A stretch of 64,000 nt of DNA from Celeribacter litoreus. GTDB lineage: Bacteria; Pseudomonadota; Alphaproteobacteria; Rhodobacterales; Rhodobacteraceae. The stretch covers positions 186,001 to 250,000 of the forward strand of contig NZ_JAIUFY010000013.1 in the NCBI RefSeq assembly GCF_020165855.1, given 5' to 3'. The position numbers were made by a program, and so were the translations under genes. Position 1 is the stretch's first letter, and each line of letters starts with the position of its first letter. Positions 9,300 through 18,645 of this stretch are shown here, piece after piece. A model generated the notes under the pieces. It was not told where the DNA came from. It saw nothing but the letters and a program-made list of their open reading frames with translations, and made no database searches.

Positions 9300-11477
9300 A
9301 TGTCAGAGGTTCAAATCTCGGCATGTCCGGCCTGTGTTGCCGCCCCTGCCGCCGAAGAAGCCGCGCACGCGCGCGATGTTCAGGACACCCGCTTTGTCCT
9401 GTCTCTGCCGGCGATTTACTGTGCGGCATGTATTTCCGGCGTTGAGCGCGAATTGACGAAGCAGCCGGGCGTTCGTGCGGCACGCGTCAACCTGACGCTG
9501 AAACGTGCGCAGATCGAGGCTGAGGAAAGTGTCTCTGTCGACAACCTGATCTCTGCCCTGACGTCCGCTGGCTATGAAGCCTACGAACTCGACGCGAGCG
9601 CGATTTCCGCGACTGAGACCGACAAAAAAGGCCGCGCCATTCTCACGCGCATCGCCGTCTCCGGCTTTGCGATGATGAACGTCATGCTGTTGTCCGTGGC
9701 GGTCTGGTCGGGCGCGTCTGACGTGACGCGCGATCTGTTCCATTGGATTTCAGCGGCGATTGCGTTGCCTGCAATTGCCTATGCGGCACAGCCGTTTTTC
9801 GTCTCTGCATGGGGCGCGCTGCGGGCCAAGCGTCTGAATATGGACGTGCCCATATCTCTCGCGATCCTTTTGGCCGGCGGCATGTCTCTATTTGAAACGA
9901 TGGAGTCGGGTCATCACGCCTATTTCGATGCCGCGCTGTCGCTGACTTTCTTCCTGCTGTCCGGTCGCTATCTCGATTACCGGACCCGCTCCGTGGCGCG
10001 CTCGGCTGCTGAAGAACTCGCCGCGCTCGAGGTGCCGCGGGCGACCTTGGTGGACGGGACGGTCGTGTCGATCAAAGACATTGCAAAGGGCGACTTCGTT
10101 CGCGTTGTTCCGGGTGCGCGTGTTCCGGTCGATGGCATTGTTGTCGAAGGCGCCTCTGAACTGGACCGTTCTCTGCTGACCGGTGAAAGCCTGCCGGTCG
10201 AAGCGGGCGTGGATACCGTTGTGTCCGCTGGTGAAGTCAACCTGACTGGCCCATTGGTCGTGAAAGTGACGGCGGCAGGCGAGGACAGCTCTCTGCATCG
10301 CATGGCCGATCTCGTCGCGATGGCGGAGACGTCGCGCAACAAATACACCTCGCTCGCGGATCGTGCTGCGCAATTCTATGCGCCTGCGGTGCACCTCTTG
10401 GCGCTCGCGGCGTTCCTCGGTTGGGTTGTTGCGACAGGCGACATCCGCCTCGCGCTCAACATCGCCGTGGCTGTTCTGATCATCACCTGTCCCTGTGCGC
10501 TCGGCCTCGCTGTTCCGGCGGTGACGACGGCGGCGTCCGGTCGGCTTTTCCGCGCGGGTATGCTCATCAAATCCTCGACTGCGATTGAACGCCTCGCAGA
10601 GGTAGACACGGTTGTTTTTGACAAGACAGGCACCCTCACTGAGGGGCGACCGGAATTGTCCAATCTCTCAGACATTCCCAAGGACATGCAGTCGGTTGCG
10701 ATGGCTTTGGCGGCAGGGTCCGCGCATCCGCTATCGCTCGCGCTCTTTGATGCGGCGCGTGCGGCAGACGTGATGCCCGCAGCTGTGACCGACATCCGAG
10801 AGGTTCCCGGTCAGGGGGTCGAAGGACAGTTCGAGGGTCAGACGGTGCGGCTCGGTCGCGCAACTTGGCTCGGCGCAGATGCGCTCGGTCAGACCGCGAC
10901 CTATCTCAAGGTTGGTGACGCGGAGGCCGTGGCCTTTACTTTTATCGACCATCTCCGCGAGGGCGCAGACGAAGCCGTTGCCGCGCTCAAGAAACAGGGC
11001 AAGGACGTTGTTCTCCTCTCCGGTGACGGGCCAGCTGCAGTCGCGGAACTCGCGACGCGGATTGGCATTGATGCGTGGGATGCAGAGTGCCTGCCGGAAA
11101 CCAAAGCGCTGCGCGTGGCCGAGTTGACCCGTTCGGGCCGTAAAGTCCTCATGGTCGGCGATGGCCTCAATGACACGGCTGCTTTGGCCGCCGCGCATGT
11201 GTCGATCTCTCCGGCTTCGGCTTTGGAAGCCACGCGGGTCGTGTCCGATATGGTCCTGCTTGGCAAATCTCTCGCCCCCTTGGGCGAGGCCACACAGGTC
11301 TCGGTCTCTGCGACGAAGCGGATCAAAGAGAATTTCAACATTGCGGCACTCTATAACCTCGTCGCGATCCCGATCGCGCTTGCGGGGTATGCAACGCCGC
11401 TTGCAGCCGCTCTTGCAATGTCCGCCAGCTCCGTCACAGTCTCGCTCAATGCTTTGCGTCTGAGAGGAAAACCATGA
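9300..11477 (+). CDS. ccoI: copper-transporting P1B-type ATPase for cbb3 assembly
   Basis: CcoI (FixI) exports copper that is delivered to the CuB site of cbb3. The 725-residue protein has an N-terminal CPAC pair (9-12), a heavy-metal domain with C41-x2-C44, and eight expected membrane helices. Its key motifs are CPC at 397-399, the TGES actuator loop, the phosphorylation motif DKTGT at D441 and the hinge GDGLND. It lies in ccoGHIS and overlaps ccoS by four bases. Confidence 0.95.
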   Translation: MSEVQISACPACVAAPAAEEAAHARDVQDTRFVLSLPAIYCAACISGVERELTKQPGVRAARVNLTLKRAQIEAEESVSVDNLISALTSAGYEAYELDASAISATETDKKGRAILTRIAVSGFAMMNVMLLSVAVWSGASDVTRDLFHWISAAIALPAIAYAAQPFFVSAWGALRAKRLNMDVPISLAILLAGGMSLFETMESGHHAYFDAALSLTFFLLSGRYLDYRTRSVARSAAEELAALEVPRATLVDGTVVSIKDIAKGDFVRVVPGARVPVDGIVVEGASELDRSLLTGESLPVEAGVDTVVSAGEVNLTGPLVVKVTAAGEDSSLHRMADLVAMAETSRNKYTSLADRAAQFYAPAVHLLALAAFLGWVVATGDIRLALNIAVAVLIITCPCALGLAVPAVTTAASGRLFRAGMLIKSSTAIERLAEVDTVVFDKTGTLTEGRPELSNLSDIPKDMQSVAMALAAGSAHPLSLALFDAARAADVMPAAVTDIREVPGQGVEGQFEGQTVRLGRATWLGADALGQTATYLKVGDAEAVAFTFIDHLREGADEAVAALKKQGKDVVLLSGDGPAAVAELATRIGIDAWDAECLPETKALRVAELTRSGRKVLMVGDGLNDTAALAAAHVSISPASALEATRVVSDMVLLGKSLAPLGEATQVSVSATKRIKENFNIAALYNLVAIPIALAGYATPLAAALAMSASSVTVSLNALRLRGKP

Positions 11478-11632
11478 ACGTTCTCGTTTACCTCATCCCG
11501 ATTTCGATCTTTCTGGGTGGCTTGGGGCTGGCCGCGTTCTTCTGGACCATTCGCTCGCGACAGTATGACGACCCCGACGGGGACGCCAATCGCATCCTGA
11601 CGGGCGACTACGACGATCATCCGAAAGATTAA
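11474..11632 (+). CDS. ccoS: cbb3 oxidase maturation protein CcoS
   Basis: This 52-residue protein begins MNVLVYLIPISIFLGGLGLA, a single membrane helix, and continues with the FFWTIRSRQYDDP stretch typical of CcoS and an acidic tail. CcoS is needed for cofactor insertion into cbb3. It overlaps ccoI (ATGA). Its last bases overlap the stop of the convergent esterase gene. Confidence 0.93.
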   Translation: MNVLVYLIPISIFLGGLGLAAFFWTIRSRQYDDPDGDANRILTGDYDDHPKD

Positions 11633-12339
11633 TCTTCGGCTCGGGCTGCGAGGTCCGCGACGTAGGGCCCCAACTCAGCGACAATGAGCGCGACGCCTCT
11701 GCCGTTCGGATGGATGCCGTCCGGTTGCATGTAGGTCTGGAGCGTTGCGTCCATGTCGGCATTCTTTAGAAGCGGGCCGAGGAAGCTCTCGAAATAGAGG
11801 GCACCGAACTCGTCTGCCAAATCCGGATAGATCGCCTCGAAGTCGGCTTTGTAGTCCGTCCCATAGTTGCTCGGCGCGTTGATCCCGACCAGCAGGACGG
11901 GCACGTCTTTCTCCGAGGCCGCGACCATAATCCCGCGCAGGTTCTCGCGGGCGGTCTCCGGCGCAATACCCCGAAGCACATCATTTCCCCCGAGCGCGAC
12001 GATCATCGCATCAATATCCGGAGTGAGAGTCCAGTCGACACGTGATAATCCCCCCGCCGTCGTATCGCCGGATACGCCGGCGTTCACAATCGTGACATCG
12101 AGCGCCTTTTCGTTGAGCCAATCTTGCAATTGGGCTGTGAATCCCTCCTGCTGGATCAGGCCGTAGCCTTGGGTCAAACTGTCCCCAAGTGCAGCAATTC
12201 GAACGGGTTCCGCGACCGCCGCTCCGGCTGTGAGGGCAAAAGAAGCCGTCAAGATGAGCCGCGCCGTACGGTTGCCGAGACGTCGCGGCGATCCATATCT
12301 GAAAGAGGCATTTAGGACTTTTCTGATGAACACACCCAT
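11629..12339 (-). CDS. tesA: periplasmic GDSL lysophospholipase/arylesterase (TesA-like)
   Basis: This is an SGNH-fold esterase exported by an N-terminal signal (hydrophobic core about residues 28-45, ending GAAVA). The 236-residue protein shows block I GDSLTQGYG, block III GGNDVLRG and block V DGIHPNGRG, giving the Ser, Gly, Asn and Asp/His residues. It is divergent from a YbbA/YbbP-type ABC pair, the same association as E. coli tesA-ybbA-ybbP. Its ATG lies 14 bases inside the divergent ybbA-like gene. A GTG at 12333 with GAGAGG six bases upstream is a good alternative start. Confidence 0.87.
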   Translation of the reverse strand: MGVFIRKVLNASFRYGSPRRLGNRTARLILTASFALTAGAAVAEPVRIAALGDSLTQGYGLIQQEGFTAQLQDWLNEKALDVTIVNAGVSGDTTAGGLSRVDWTLTPDIDAMIVALGGNDVLRGIAPETARENLRGIMVAASEKDVPVLLVGINAPSNYGTDYKADFEAIYPDLADEFGALYFESFLGPLLKNADMDATLQTYMQPDGIHPNGRGVALIVAELGPYVADLAARAED

Positions 12340-13012
12340 CCTCTCGACGCGCGCAGCGAGCCTCACTCTCGATGGAAATGCGGGGGCCATCGAGATTTTG
12401 AAAGACATCACGCTCGACGTGATGGAGGGGGAAACCTTGGGGCTGATTGGTCCGTCTGGTTCGGGCAAGTCGTCTCTCCTGATGCTTTTGGGCGGATTGG
12501 AGCAAGCGACCTCCGGTGAAATTCACGCTGTTGGCCATGAGTTGACCGGCATGAATGAGGATCAGCTTGCACGCTTCCGCAGAGATCATATGGGTGTGGT
12601 GTTCCAATCCTTCCACCTCATTCCGACAATGACCGCTCTCGAAAATGTTGCAATCCCGCTCGAACTCGCGGGAGCGCCGGATGCGTTTGACCGCGCGCAG
12701 GCGGAACTTGAGGCCGTTGGCCTCGGCTCCCGCGCCTCGCACTACCCCTCCCAAATGTCCGGCGGAGAACAGCAACGTGTCGCGCTGGCGCGTGCCTCAG
12801 CGCCGCGCCCCAAAATCCTCTTGGCGGATGAGCCGACCGGAAACCTCGACGGCGTCAACGGCGAAGCGATCATGGATTTGCTGTTCGGATTGCGGGACCG
12901 GCACGGGGCGACCCTCGTGATGGTCACTCATGCGCCGTCGCTCGCCGCGCGGTGTGACAGAGTCATCCGCCTGCGCGACGGGCAACTCGATCAGGAAGCG
13001 GTTTCTGCATGA
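12326..13012 (+). CDS. ABC transporter ATP-binding protein, YbbA/LolD-like
   Basis: This 228-residue ATPase belongs to the MacB/LolD group. It has Walker A GPSGSGKS, the signature [14 protein letters not shown], Walker B ILLADEPT and a switch His in VTHAPS. It overlaps the downstream 840-residue permease by four bases, so the two form one transporter. The YbbA/YbbP pair of E. coli is the closest named match; its substrate is not settled, and release of lipophilic compounds is the usual suggestion. The start at 12326 (MNTPIL) was chosen because the longer frame runs antisense into the esterase signal sequence. Confidence 0.87.
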   Translation: MNTPILSTRAASLTLDGNAGAIEILKDITLDVMEGETLGLIGPSGSGKSSLLMLLGGLEQATSGEIHAVGHELTGMNEDQLARFRRDHMGVVFQSFHLIPTMTALENVAIPLELAGAPDAFDRAQAELEAVGLGSRASHYPSQMSGGEQQRVALARASAPRPKILLADEPTGNLDGVNGEAIMDLLFGLRDRHGATLVMVTHAPSLAARCDRVIRLRDGQLDQEAVSA

Positions 13013-15531
13013 AGTTTTCCCTCGCTTGGTCCATAGCGCGCCGCGAACTCCGAGGCGGCGTCCGCGGCTTCCGCGTTCTGGTGTTGTGTCTCGTCCTCGG
13101 CGTGGCCGCGATTGCCGCGGTCACAAGCGTCCGTGAAGGGATTTCGAGTGGGTTGTCCCGTGAGGGCGCGGCCATGCTCGGCGGCGACGCAGAGCTTGAA
13201 TTCACCTACCGTTTTGCGACGCCAGAAGAGCGGGACTGGATGACGTCCAACTCCGACAATCTCTCGGAGATTGCGGACTTCCGGTCGATGCTGACACGCG
13301 GCGAAGAACGTGCGCTGTCACAGGTGAAAGCCGTTGATGACGCCTATCCTCTCGTTGGCAACGTGGTGCTCGACCCCGAAATGCCGCTTGCGACCGCATT
13401 TGCGGGGCAGGGCGGTCGTCCGGGCGCGGTTTTGGACCCGATGCTTTTCGAGCGGCTTGGGTTGGAAACCGGCGATGAGATCGAAATCGGTGGTGTACCG
13501 TTTGTGGCGATGGCGGCGCTTGTTCGTGAGCCGGACGGGATGTCGGCAGGCTTCTCTCTCGGGCCTCGAAGCATCGTTGCGCTGGATGCGATCCGGGATT
13601 CCGGCCTCATGGCGGCGGGGACGCTGTTTGAGAGCGCCTATCGCCTTGATCTGCCGGAGGGCACCAATCTCGATGCGCTTCGAGGCCGTGCGGAGAGCGA
13701 AGTCGCCAATGGCGCGTTCCGGTGGCGGGATTCCCGCAATGCCGCGCCGAGTGTTTCACGGTTTATCGACCGTCTGAGTGCCTTCCTCGTCCTTGTCGGT
13801 TTGGCGGGACTCGCAGTTGGTGGCGTCGGTGTTTCCGCAGCGGTACGGTCCTATCTCGACCGCAAAATCTCCGTCATTGCGACGCTCAAAACCTTGGGCG
13901 CGGAGCGCAGCACGGTGTTTCTCATCTACCTGATGCAAGTCGGCGTGATTGCGGTCGGAGCAATCATCGCGGGTCTTATCCTTGGTGCGGTCCTACCCCT
14001 CATCGCCATCCCGTTCGTCGCGAACCTTTTGCCCGTCCCAATCGCTGCGCAAGTGCACATCGGCGCTTTGTTTGAGGCAGGTCTCTATGGCGTACTCGCG
14101 ACGGCTATTTTCGTCCTTTGGCCGCTGTCGCGTGCCGAAAGCATCCGTCCCGCCGCGCTCTATCGTGACGCCCTGTTCGGTCTCAAGGGGTGGCCGCGTC
14201 TTCCCTACGTGGTGGCGTTGGCCGCGTTGCTCGGCCTGCTCGTGACGGTGGCGGTGCTCTTTGCCGACAACACGCGGTTGGTCATTGTGTCCTTCCTCGG
14301 GCTGACGGTGGCGTTCGAGGTTCTTGTGCTGTCTGGCCGAGGCTTGGCCCGTGTCTCACGCACGCTGACCCATCGTGGCCTGATCCGGAAGCACCTCCCT
14401 TTGCGTCTGGCCTTTGGGAGCATCTCTGGGCCTGGGGATGAGGCTGTGTCTGTTGTGCTTTCGCTGGGTCTCGGCCTAACGGTTCTATCGGCTGTCGGAC
14501 AGATCGATGCGAATATGCGCAGTGCGATCCAGAACGACCTGCCGGATCGCGCGCCGTCTTACTACGTGATCGACATCCAACCGGACCAGATCGAGGCGCT
14601 ACGCGAGCGGGTTGTCAACGATCCGGGGGTGTCTCGCTTCGAGGCCGCGCCGATGCTGCGTGGATTGATCACGCAGATCAACGGGCGCAATGCCGAAGAG
14701 GTTGTCGGTCCCCACTGGGTCTTGCGCGGCGATCGCGGGATCACATACGCAGAGACTCCGTCATCGAACACGACAATTACGGCGGGCGAGTGGTGGGATG
14801 CGGAAGACACGGATCTCCAGATCAGTTTCTCGTCATCCGAAGCAACCGAGATGGGCCTCTCTCTCGGCGATGAAATGACTGTGAATATCCTCGGGCGAGA
14901 TATCACCGGCACGATCACATCCTTCCGCGCAGTGGATTTCTCCGGCGCTGGGATGGGGTTCGTTCTCACGATGAACCCGATTGCACTCGCCGGTGCGCCG
15001 CACACATGGATCGCCACGATCTACGCGACGCCAGAGGCGGAGGCCCCGCTGATCCGCGATTTGGCGCAAGCTTACCCCAATATCACGACCATCCGCGTGC
15101 GGGACGCAATTGAACGCGTTGTGTCGATCATGGAGAGTATCGCAGCGGCAACGACGTTCGGCGCGGCGGTCACTCTGGCGACGGGCGCGGTTGTGTTGAT
15201 CGGTGCGGCGGCAGCGGGGGAGGATCGACGGCGGTATGAGGCGGCTATTCTGAAGACCTTGGGCGCGTCCCGTCGGAAAATCCTTTTGAGCTTTGCCCTG
15301 CGTTCCATGATCCTCGGACTTGGCGCAGGGGTTGTGGCGCTTGCCGCTGGCGCGGGCGCGGCTTGGGGTGTGCTGCACTTCGTGATGGAGACAGATTTCA
15401 CCCTCGCGACGGGGTCTGCCATCATGGTGATTTTGGGAGGCGTCGCCCTCACGAGCTTCACCTCCCTCATGTTCTCTTGGCGCGCGATGAAGGTTCGTCC
15501 TGCGCGCGTCTTGCGTATGAATGACGGATAA
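13009..15531 (+). CDS. ABC transporter permease, FtsX/YbbP family
   Basis: This 840-residue inner-membrane permease has an N-terminal helix (about 20-42), a periplasmic domain, three FtsX-type helices around residues 250-390 and further helices near 400-440. A second periplasmic domain follows, with a repeat of the FtsX helices at the C-terminus. The duplicated FtsX arrangement and length match YbbP. It is coupled to the upstream ATPase by an ATGA overlap, and converges on ackA with a 10-bp gap. Confidence 0.87.
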   Translation: MKFSLAWSIARRELRGGVRGFRVLVLCLVLGVAAIAAVTSVREGISSGLSREGAAMLGGDAELEFTYRFATPEERDWMTSNSDNLSEIADFRSMLTRGEERALSQVKAVDDAYPLVGNVVLDPEMPLATAFAGQGGRPGAVLDPMLFERLGLETGDEIEIGGVPFVAMAALVREPDGMSAGFSLGPRSIVALDAIRDSGLMAAGTLFESAYRLDLPEGTNLDALRGRAESEVANGAFRWRDSRNAAPSVSRFIDRLSAFLVLVGLAGLAVGGVGVSAAVRSYLDRKISVIATLKTLGAERSTVFLIYLMQVGVIAVGAIIAGLILGAVLPLIAIPFVANLLPVPIAAQVHIGALFEAGLYGVLATAIFVLWPLSRAESIRPAALYRDALFGLKGWPRLPYVVALAALLGLLVTVAVLFADNTRLVIVSFLGLTVAFEVLVLSGRGLARVSRTLTHRGLIRKHLPLRLAFGSISGPGDEAVSVVLSLGLGLTVLSAVGQIDANMRSAIQNDLPDRAPSYYVIDIQPDQIEALRERVVNDPGVSRFEAAPMLRGLITQINGRNAEEVVGPHWVLRGDRGITYAETPSSNTTITAGEWWDAEDTDLQISFSSSEATEMGLSLGDEMTVNILGRDITGTITSFRAVDFSGAGMGFVLTMNPIALAGAPHTWIATIYATPEAEAPLIRDLAQAYPNITTIRVRDAIERVVSIMESIAAATTFGAAVTLATGAVVLIGAAAAGEDRRRYEAAILKTLGASRRKILLSFALRSMILGLGAGVVALAAGAGAAWGVLHFVMETDFTLATGSAIMVILGGVALTSFTSLMFSWRAMKVRPARVLRMNDG

Positions 15532-15533
15532 CG

Positions 15534-15555
15534 GTCCCGGCTATTGCGCCGGGAC
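15534..15555. terminator. hairpin between convergent ybbP-like gene and ackA
   Basis: A perfect 8-bp stem (GTCCCGGC / GCCGGGAC) with a 6-nt loop spans the stop of ackA. There is no clear T-run on either side, so it is only a possible transcription stop. Confidence 0.4.
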
Positions 15556-16704
15556 GAGGAATTTCGAGACAGCGTTTGCGATCACCTGTTCTTCGTCGGT
15601 CGGGATGACCATTACAGGCGTCGCGCCGTTTGAGATGTCGCGTTTGTTCAGGCTATTCGCCGCCTGATCCAGTTCGACCCCGAGATAGCCGAGGCGTCCA
15701 CAAATACGCGCACGGATGTTCGCGGAATTTTCCCCGATTCCGCCGCAGAAAATGAGCGCATCAATGCCGGAGAGTGTTGCCGCCATTGCGCCGATCTCAC
15801 GACGGACGCGGTAGATGAAATAGTCCACCGCATCTTTCGCACCCTCTTCGTCCGACTGTTCGAGAACCTGCATGTCGTGGCTGATCCCCGAAAGGCCCAA
15901 GAGGCCTGATTCATGATAGAGCATATGGGTCAGTTCGGCGGGGGTCATGCCCTCTGTTTCAAGCAGATAGAGCAAAATGCCCGGATCAAGCTGACCGGAG
16001 CGTGTCGACATCGGAATCCCGTCCAAAGGCGAGAATCCCATCGTCGAGGAGATGGAGTAGCCGTTGTTGACGGCGCAGATCGATGCACCGCTGCCGAGGT
16101 GGCAGATGATCAGCCGCTTGTTGGAAAGTTCAGGGCGCTCATTGGCAATTTGGTGCGAGACGTAGTCATAGCTTAGACCGTGGAAGCCATACCGCTTGAT
16201 CCCCTGTTTGTAGTATTTACGAGGGATCGCGTAGATGTCGTTTTCCCACGGGTGATTGCGGTGGAAAGCCGTGTCGAAACACCCAATTTGCAACGCATAT
16301 GGGAACGCTGCTTTTGCGGCCTCCACACCGGCGAGGTTGTGGGGTTGGTGCAGTGGTGCGAGCGGATTGAAGGTCGCGAGGTCTTCGAGCACCTCCTCGG
16401 TCAACTCGGTCGGGGTCGCGCGCAATGGGCCGCCGTGTACGATGCGGTGTCCGACACCGGACACTTCTTGGCCTTTGAGCAGGGGCTGAAGCTCAGACAG
16501 AATGACGTTAAATGCCGCTTCCTGATCTGGAGCGTCGATCTCTTTCCTTCCCTCGGGGCCGCCGGATTTGAACTGAAACGACGGCTTTGATCCGATCCCC
16601 TGAACCTGCCCACGCGCGATGGGCATAGGCGGTTCAGAAGCCTCATAGAGCGCGAATTTGACGGAGGACGATCCTGCGTTCACCGTGAGAATGCAATTTC
16701 CCAT
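15541..16704 (-). CDS. ackA: acetate kinase
   Basis: This enzyme interconverts acetate + ATP and acetyl phosphate + ADP. The 387-residue protein has NAGSSSVKF at the N-terminus, GHRIVHGG, the FDTAFHR segment and the ATP-binding region around CHLGSGASICAV and FCGGIGEN. The start at 16704 (MGNCILTVNAG) is the family start; the longer frame would run into the upstream gene. The upstream gene's TAA overlaps this ATG (TAATG), so translation is probably coupled. Confidence 0.95.
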   Translation of the reverse strand: MGNCILTVNAGSSSVKFALYEASEPPMPIARGQVQGIGSKPSFQFKSGGPEGRKEIDAPDQEAAFNVILSELQPLLKGQEVSGVGHRIVHGGPLRATPTELTEEVLEDLATFNPLAPLHQPHNLAGVEAAKAAFPYALQIGCFDTAFHRNHPWENDIYAIPRKYYKQGIKRYGFHGLSYDYVSHQIANERPELSNKRLIICHLGSGASICAVNNGYSISSTMGFSPLDGIPMSTRSGQLDPGILLYLLETEGMTPAELTHMLYHESGLLGLSGISHDMQVLEQSDEEGAKDAVDYFIYRVRREIGAMAATLSGIDALIFCGGIGENSANIRARICGRLGYLGVELDQAANSLNKRDISNGATPVMVIPTDEEQVIANAVSKFLVPAQ

Positions 16705-18089
16705 TAGCTCACGATGCCCCCATGATGCGCATGAAGCGCCGCGACGGCGCAAGAGGCGAGGCGTGACTTTTCGCTGTCCGACCGCGAGTTGAGCACAATT
16801 GGGCAGCGCGCTCCGATAACGACACCAGCCGCCTCAGCATGAGCGATGAAGGACAGTTCCTTGGCAAGCATGTTGCCGCTCTCCAAGTTCGGGGCAATGA
16901 GAATTTCCGCGTGACCGGCGACGAGACCTTTGATGCCTTTGGTGCGGGCGGCCGAGATGCTCACCGCGTTGTCCATGGCGAGGGGGCCGTCGACGATACC
17001 GCCTGTGATCTGGCCACGGTCGGCCATTTTCGAGAGCGCCGCCGCATCTAGTGTCGAAGGGATTTTCGGGTTGACGGTTTCAACGGCTGATAGCACGCCC
17101 ACTTTTGGCGTTTCGAGGCCGAGGCTTTTTCCGAGATCAATCGCGTTCTGCACAATATCGACCTTCGTTTGCAGGTCCGGCGCGATGTTGATCGCAGCGT
17201 CAGAGACCAGCAGCAGGTGATCGAGGCCCGGAACGTCCATGACAAAGATATGGCTGATCCGGCGTCCGGTTTTGAGACCTCCAGAGGAGCTCAGGATCGG
17301 GCGCAGGAGGTCGTCGGTATGCAGGTGACCCTTCATGATCGCTGCCGCTCGCGCCTCATGAACCATGGTCACGGCGAGTTTGGCCGCTTCGGCGTGGTTT
17401 TCACAATCGACGATCTCAATGCCGTCTAGCGATAGACCATTTTCCTCTGCAATCTCGCGAATTTTGCTTTTCGACCCAAGCAAGATCGGGTCGATCAGGT
17501 TGTGTTCCGCAGCGAGAAGCGCTCCACGGAGGGACTGTTCTTCTTCCGGTGCAACAACGGCCATCCGTGTTGCCGGCAATTCCTCAGCCATTTGAAGCAG
17601 TCGGTCGAAGTGGCGGTGGCTTTCGACGGTGAGGCCGGGAACATCATTCACATCGAAAGAGGTCGCAGTTTGCGGTGCGATTACCTCAGCCTCACCCGAT
17701 ACGAGGAGCGTTCCGTCGCTGCGGGTTACGGACGTTTCGAACACGGCAATGTTGTCGCTATCCTTGCGGATCAGTTTTACCCGCGCGATCAGCTCGTCGC
17801 CTGCATGGGCGCGCCCGTGAAATTTCAAATTTTGCGAACGGTAGAGCGTACCGGGGCCAGGCAGCTTGTTCCCGAGAACAGCAGAGATGAGAGAGCCGAT
17901 CCAGAAAGACGGGGCAACGGGTTCGGTTCGTGACTTTTTATCTGCCTCATCGTGAGGGAGGTGCATTGGATTCAGGTTACCTGACGCATGGGCAAAGACG
18001 TAAAGGTCGTCAGCCACACAAAGGCGTTTGTGTTCGGCTTCCATCCCGACTTCGAGTTTGTCGAAAGGGATATTCTGGAAAATAGTCAC
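16704..18089 (-). CDS. MaoC-phosphate acetyl/butyryltransferase fusion
   Basis: This 461-residue protein has two parts. Residues 1-140 form a MaoC-type hotdog dehydratase domain (motif YVFAHASGNLNPMHL with the D/H-type active-site region). Residues from about 150 to the end form a phosphate acetyl/butyryltransferase domain (MKGHLHTDDLL, DAAINIAPDL, GIVDGPLAMDNAVS). The second domain should form acetyl phosphate from acetyl-CoA and pass it to AckA, encoded directly downstream. Databases usually call this fusion bifunctional enoyl-CoA hydratase/phosphate acetyltransferase; the role of the MaoC half is uncertain. It may use acyl groups other than acetyl. Confidence 0.88.
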   Translation of the reverse strand: MTIFQNIPFDKLEVGMEAEHKRLCVADDLYVFAHASGNLNPMHLPHDEADKKSRTEPVAPSFWIGSLISAVLGNKLPGPGTLYRSQNLKFHGRAHAGDELIARVKLIRKDSDNIAVFETSVTRSDGTLLVSGEAEVIAPQTATSFDVNDVPGLTVESHRHFDRLLQMAEELPATRMAVVAPEEEQSLRGALLAAEHNLIDPILLGSKSKIREIAEENGLSLDGIEIVDCENHAEAAKLAVTMVHEARAAAIMKGHLHTDDLLRPILSSSGGLKTGRRISHIFVMDVPGLDHLLLVSDAAINIAPDLQTKVDIVQNAIDLGKSLGLETPKVGVLSAVETVNPKIPSTLDAAALSKMADRGQITGGIVDGPLAMDNAVSISAARTKGIKGLVAGHAEILIAPNLESGNMLAKELSFIAHAEAAGVVIGARCPIVLNSRSDSEKSRLASCAVAALHAHHGGIVS

Positions 18090-18645
18090 ATTCGATCCTT
18101 AAAATGTTTGCGCTGTGTTGCGTCTTACTTGATGCACTTCCGGGCGGGTCTCCATGAGGCATATCAAGAATTTCCCTTGCTGGCATGAAACTTATGCAAC
18201 ACGCCCTTGCGGATGCGTCATGTCGTGATGTCCGTGTCCGACGATTTCGCCAGTGCAGAATCGTGATTGCCGCGTGCGGAGCGCAATGTGTCACAAATCC
18301 GTTTCTCTTCTGCGCAGCAATGTGACAGGCGCTCAGGAAGTTGCATAATTTTTGAGCGACTGTGCGTGAATTGAGCAATTGCGCCCTGTGCCTTTGTATA
18401 CACTCTTGTGTGCGCGAATGCGCGAGGCAAAAACTTTTCTCGCGATGTGGCGATGACCTCAGGGAAAGGTCACACATCTCAGGGACCCGCGGGGGGAGAG
18501 AAGGCTTGCTGGCATTCTTTTCCTCACGCGATGTAAATTAACGCTGCAAGTAAGGGGCTTTCACCGTTTATCCTTTAATATCAATAATATGGATAATTCC
18601 TTTTTTAGGGACGGCTAAAGGCCTCGCGGCTTCCAACAAGGGAAC
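18090..18645. promoter_or_regulatory. 556-bp divergent intergenic region (pta-like / urtA)
   Basis: This region separates the minus-strand MaoC-Pta gene from urtA and must carry both promoters. I see no open frame with coding character. Features are a perfect 8-bp palindrome TGTATACA at 18395-18402, an AT-rich stretch at 18563-18607 just before urtA, and no convincing sigma-54 element. Nitrogen control would be expected for urt genes, but I cannot identify an NtrC site with confidence. Confidence 0.5.

Noticed and set aside
18179-18200. Sigma-54-like promoter (TGGCATGAAACTTATGCAAC) upstream of urtA
   Set aside because: The GG and GC pairs are two bases too far apart for a -24/-12 element, and the site is over 440 bp from urtA.
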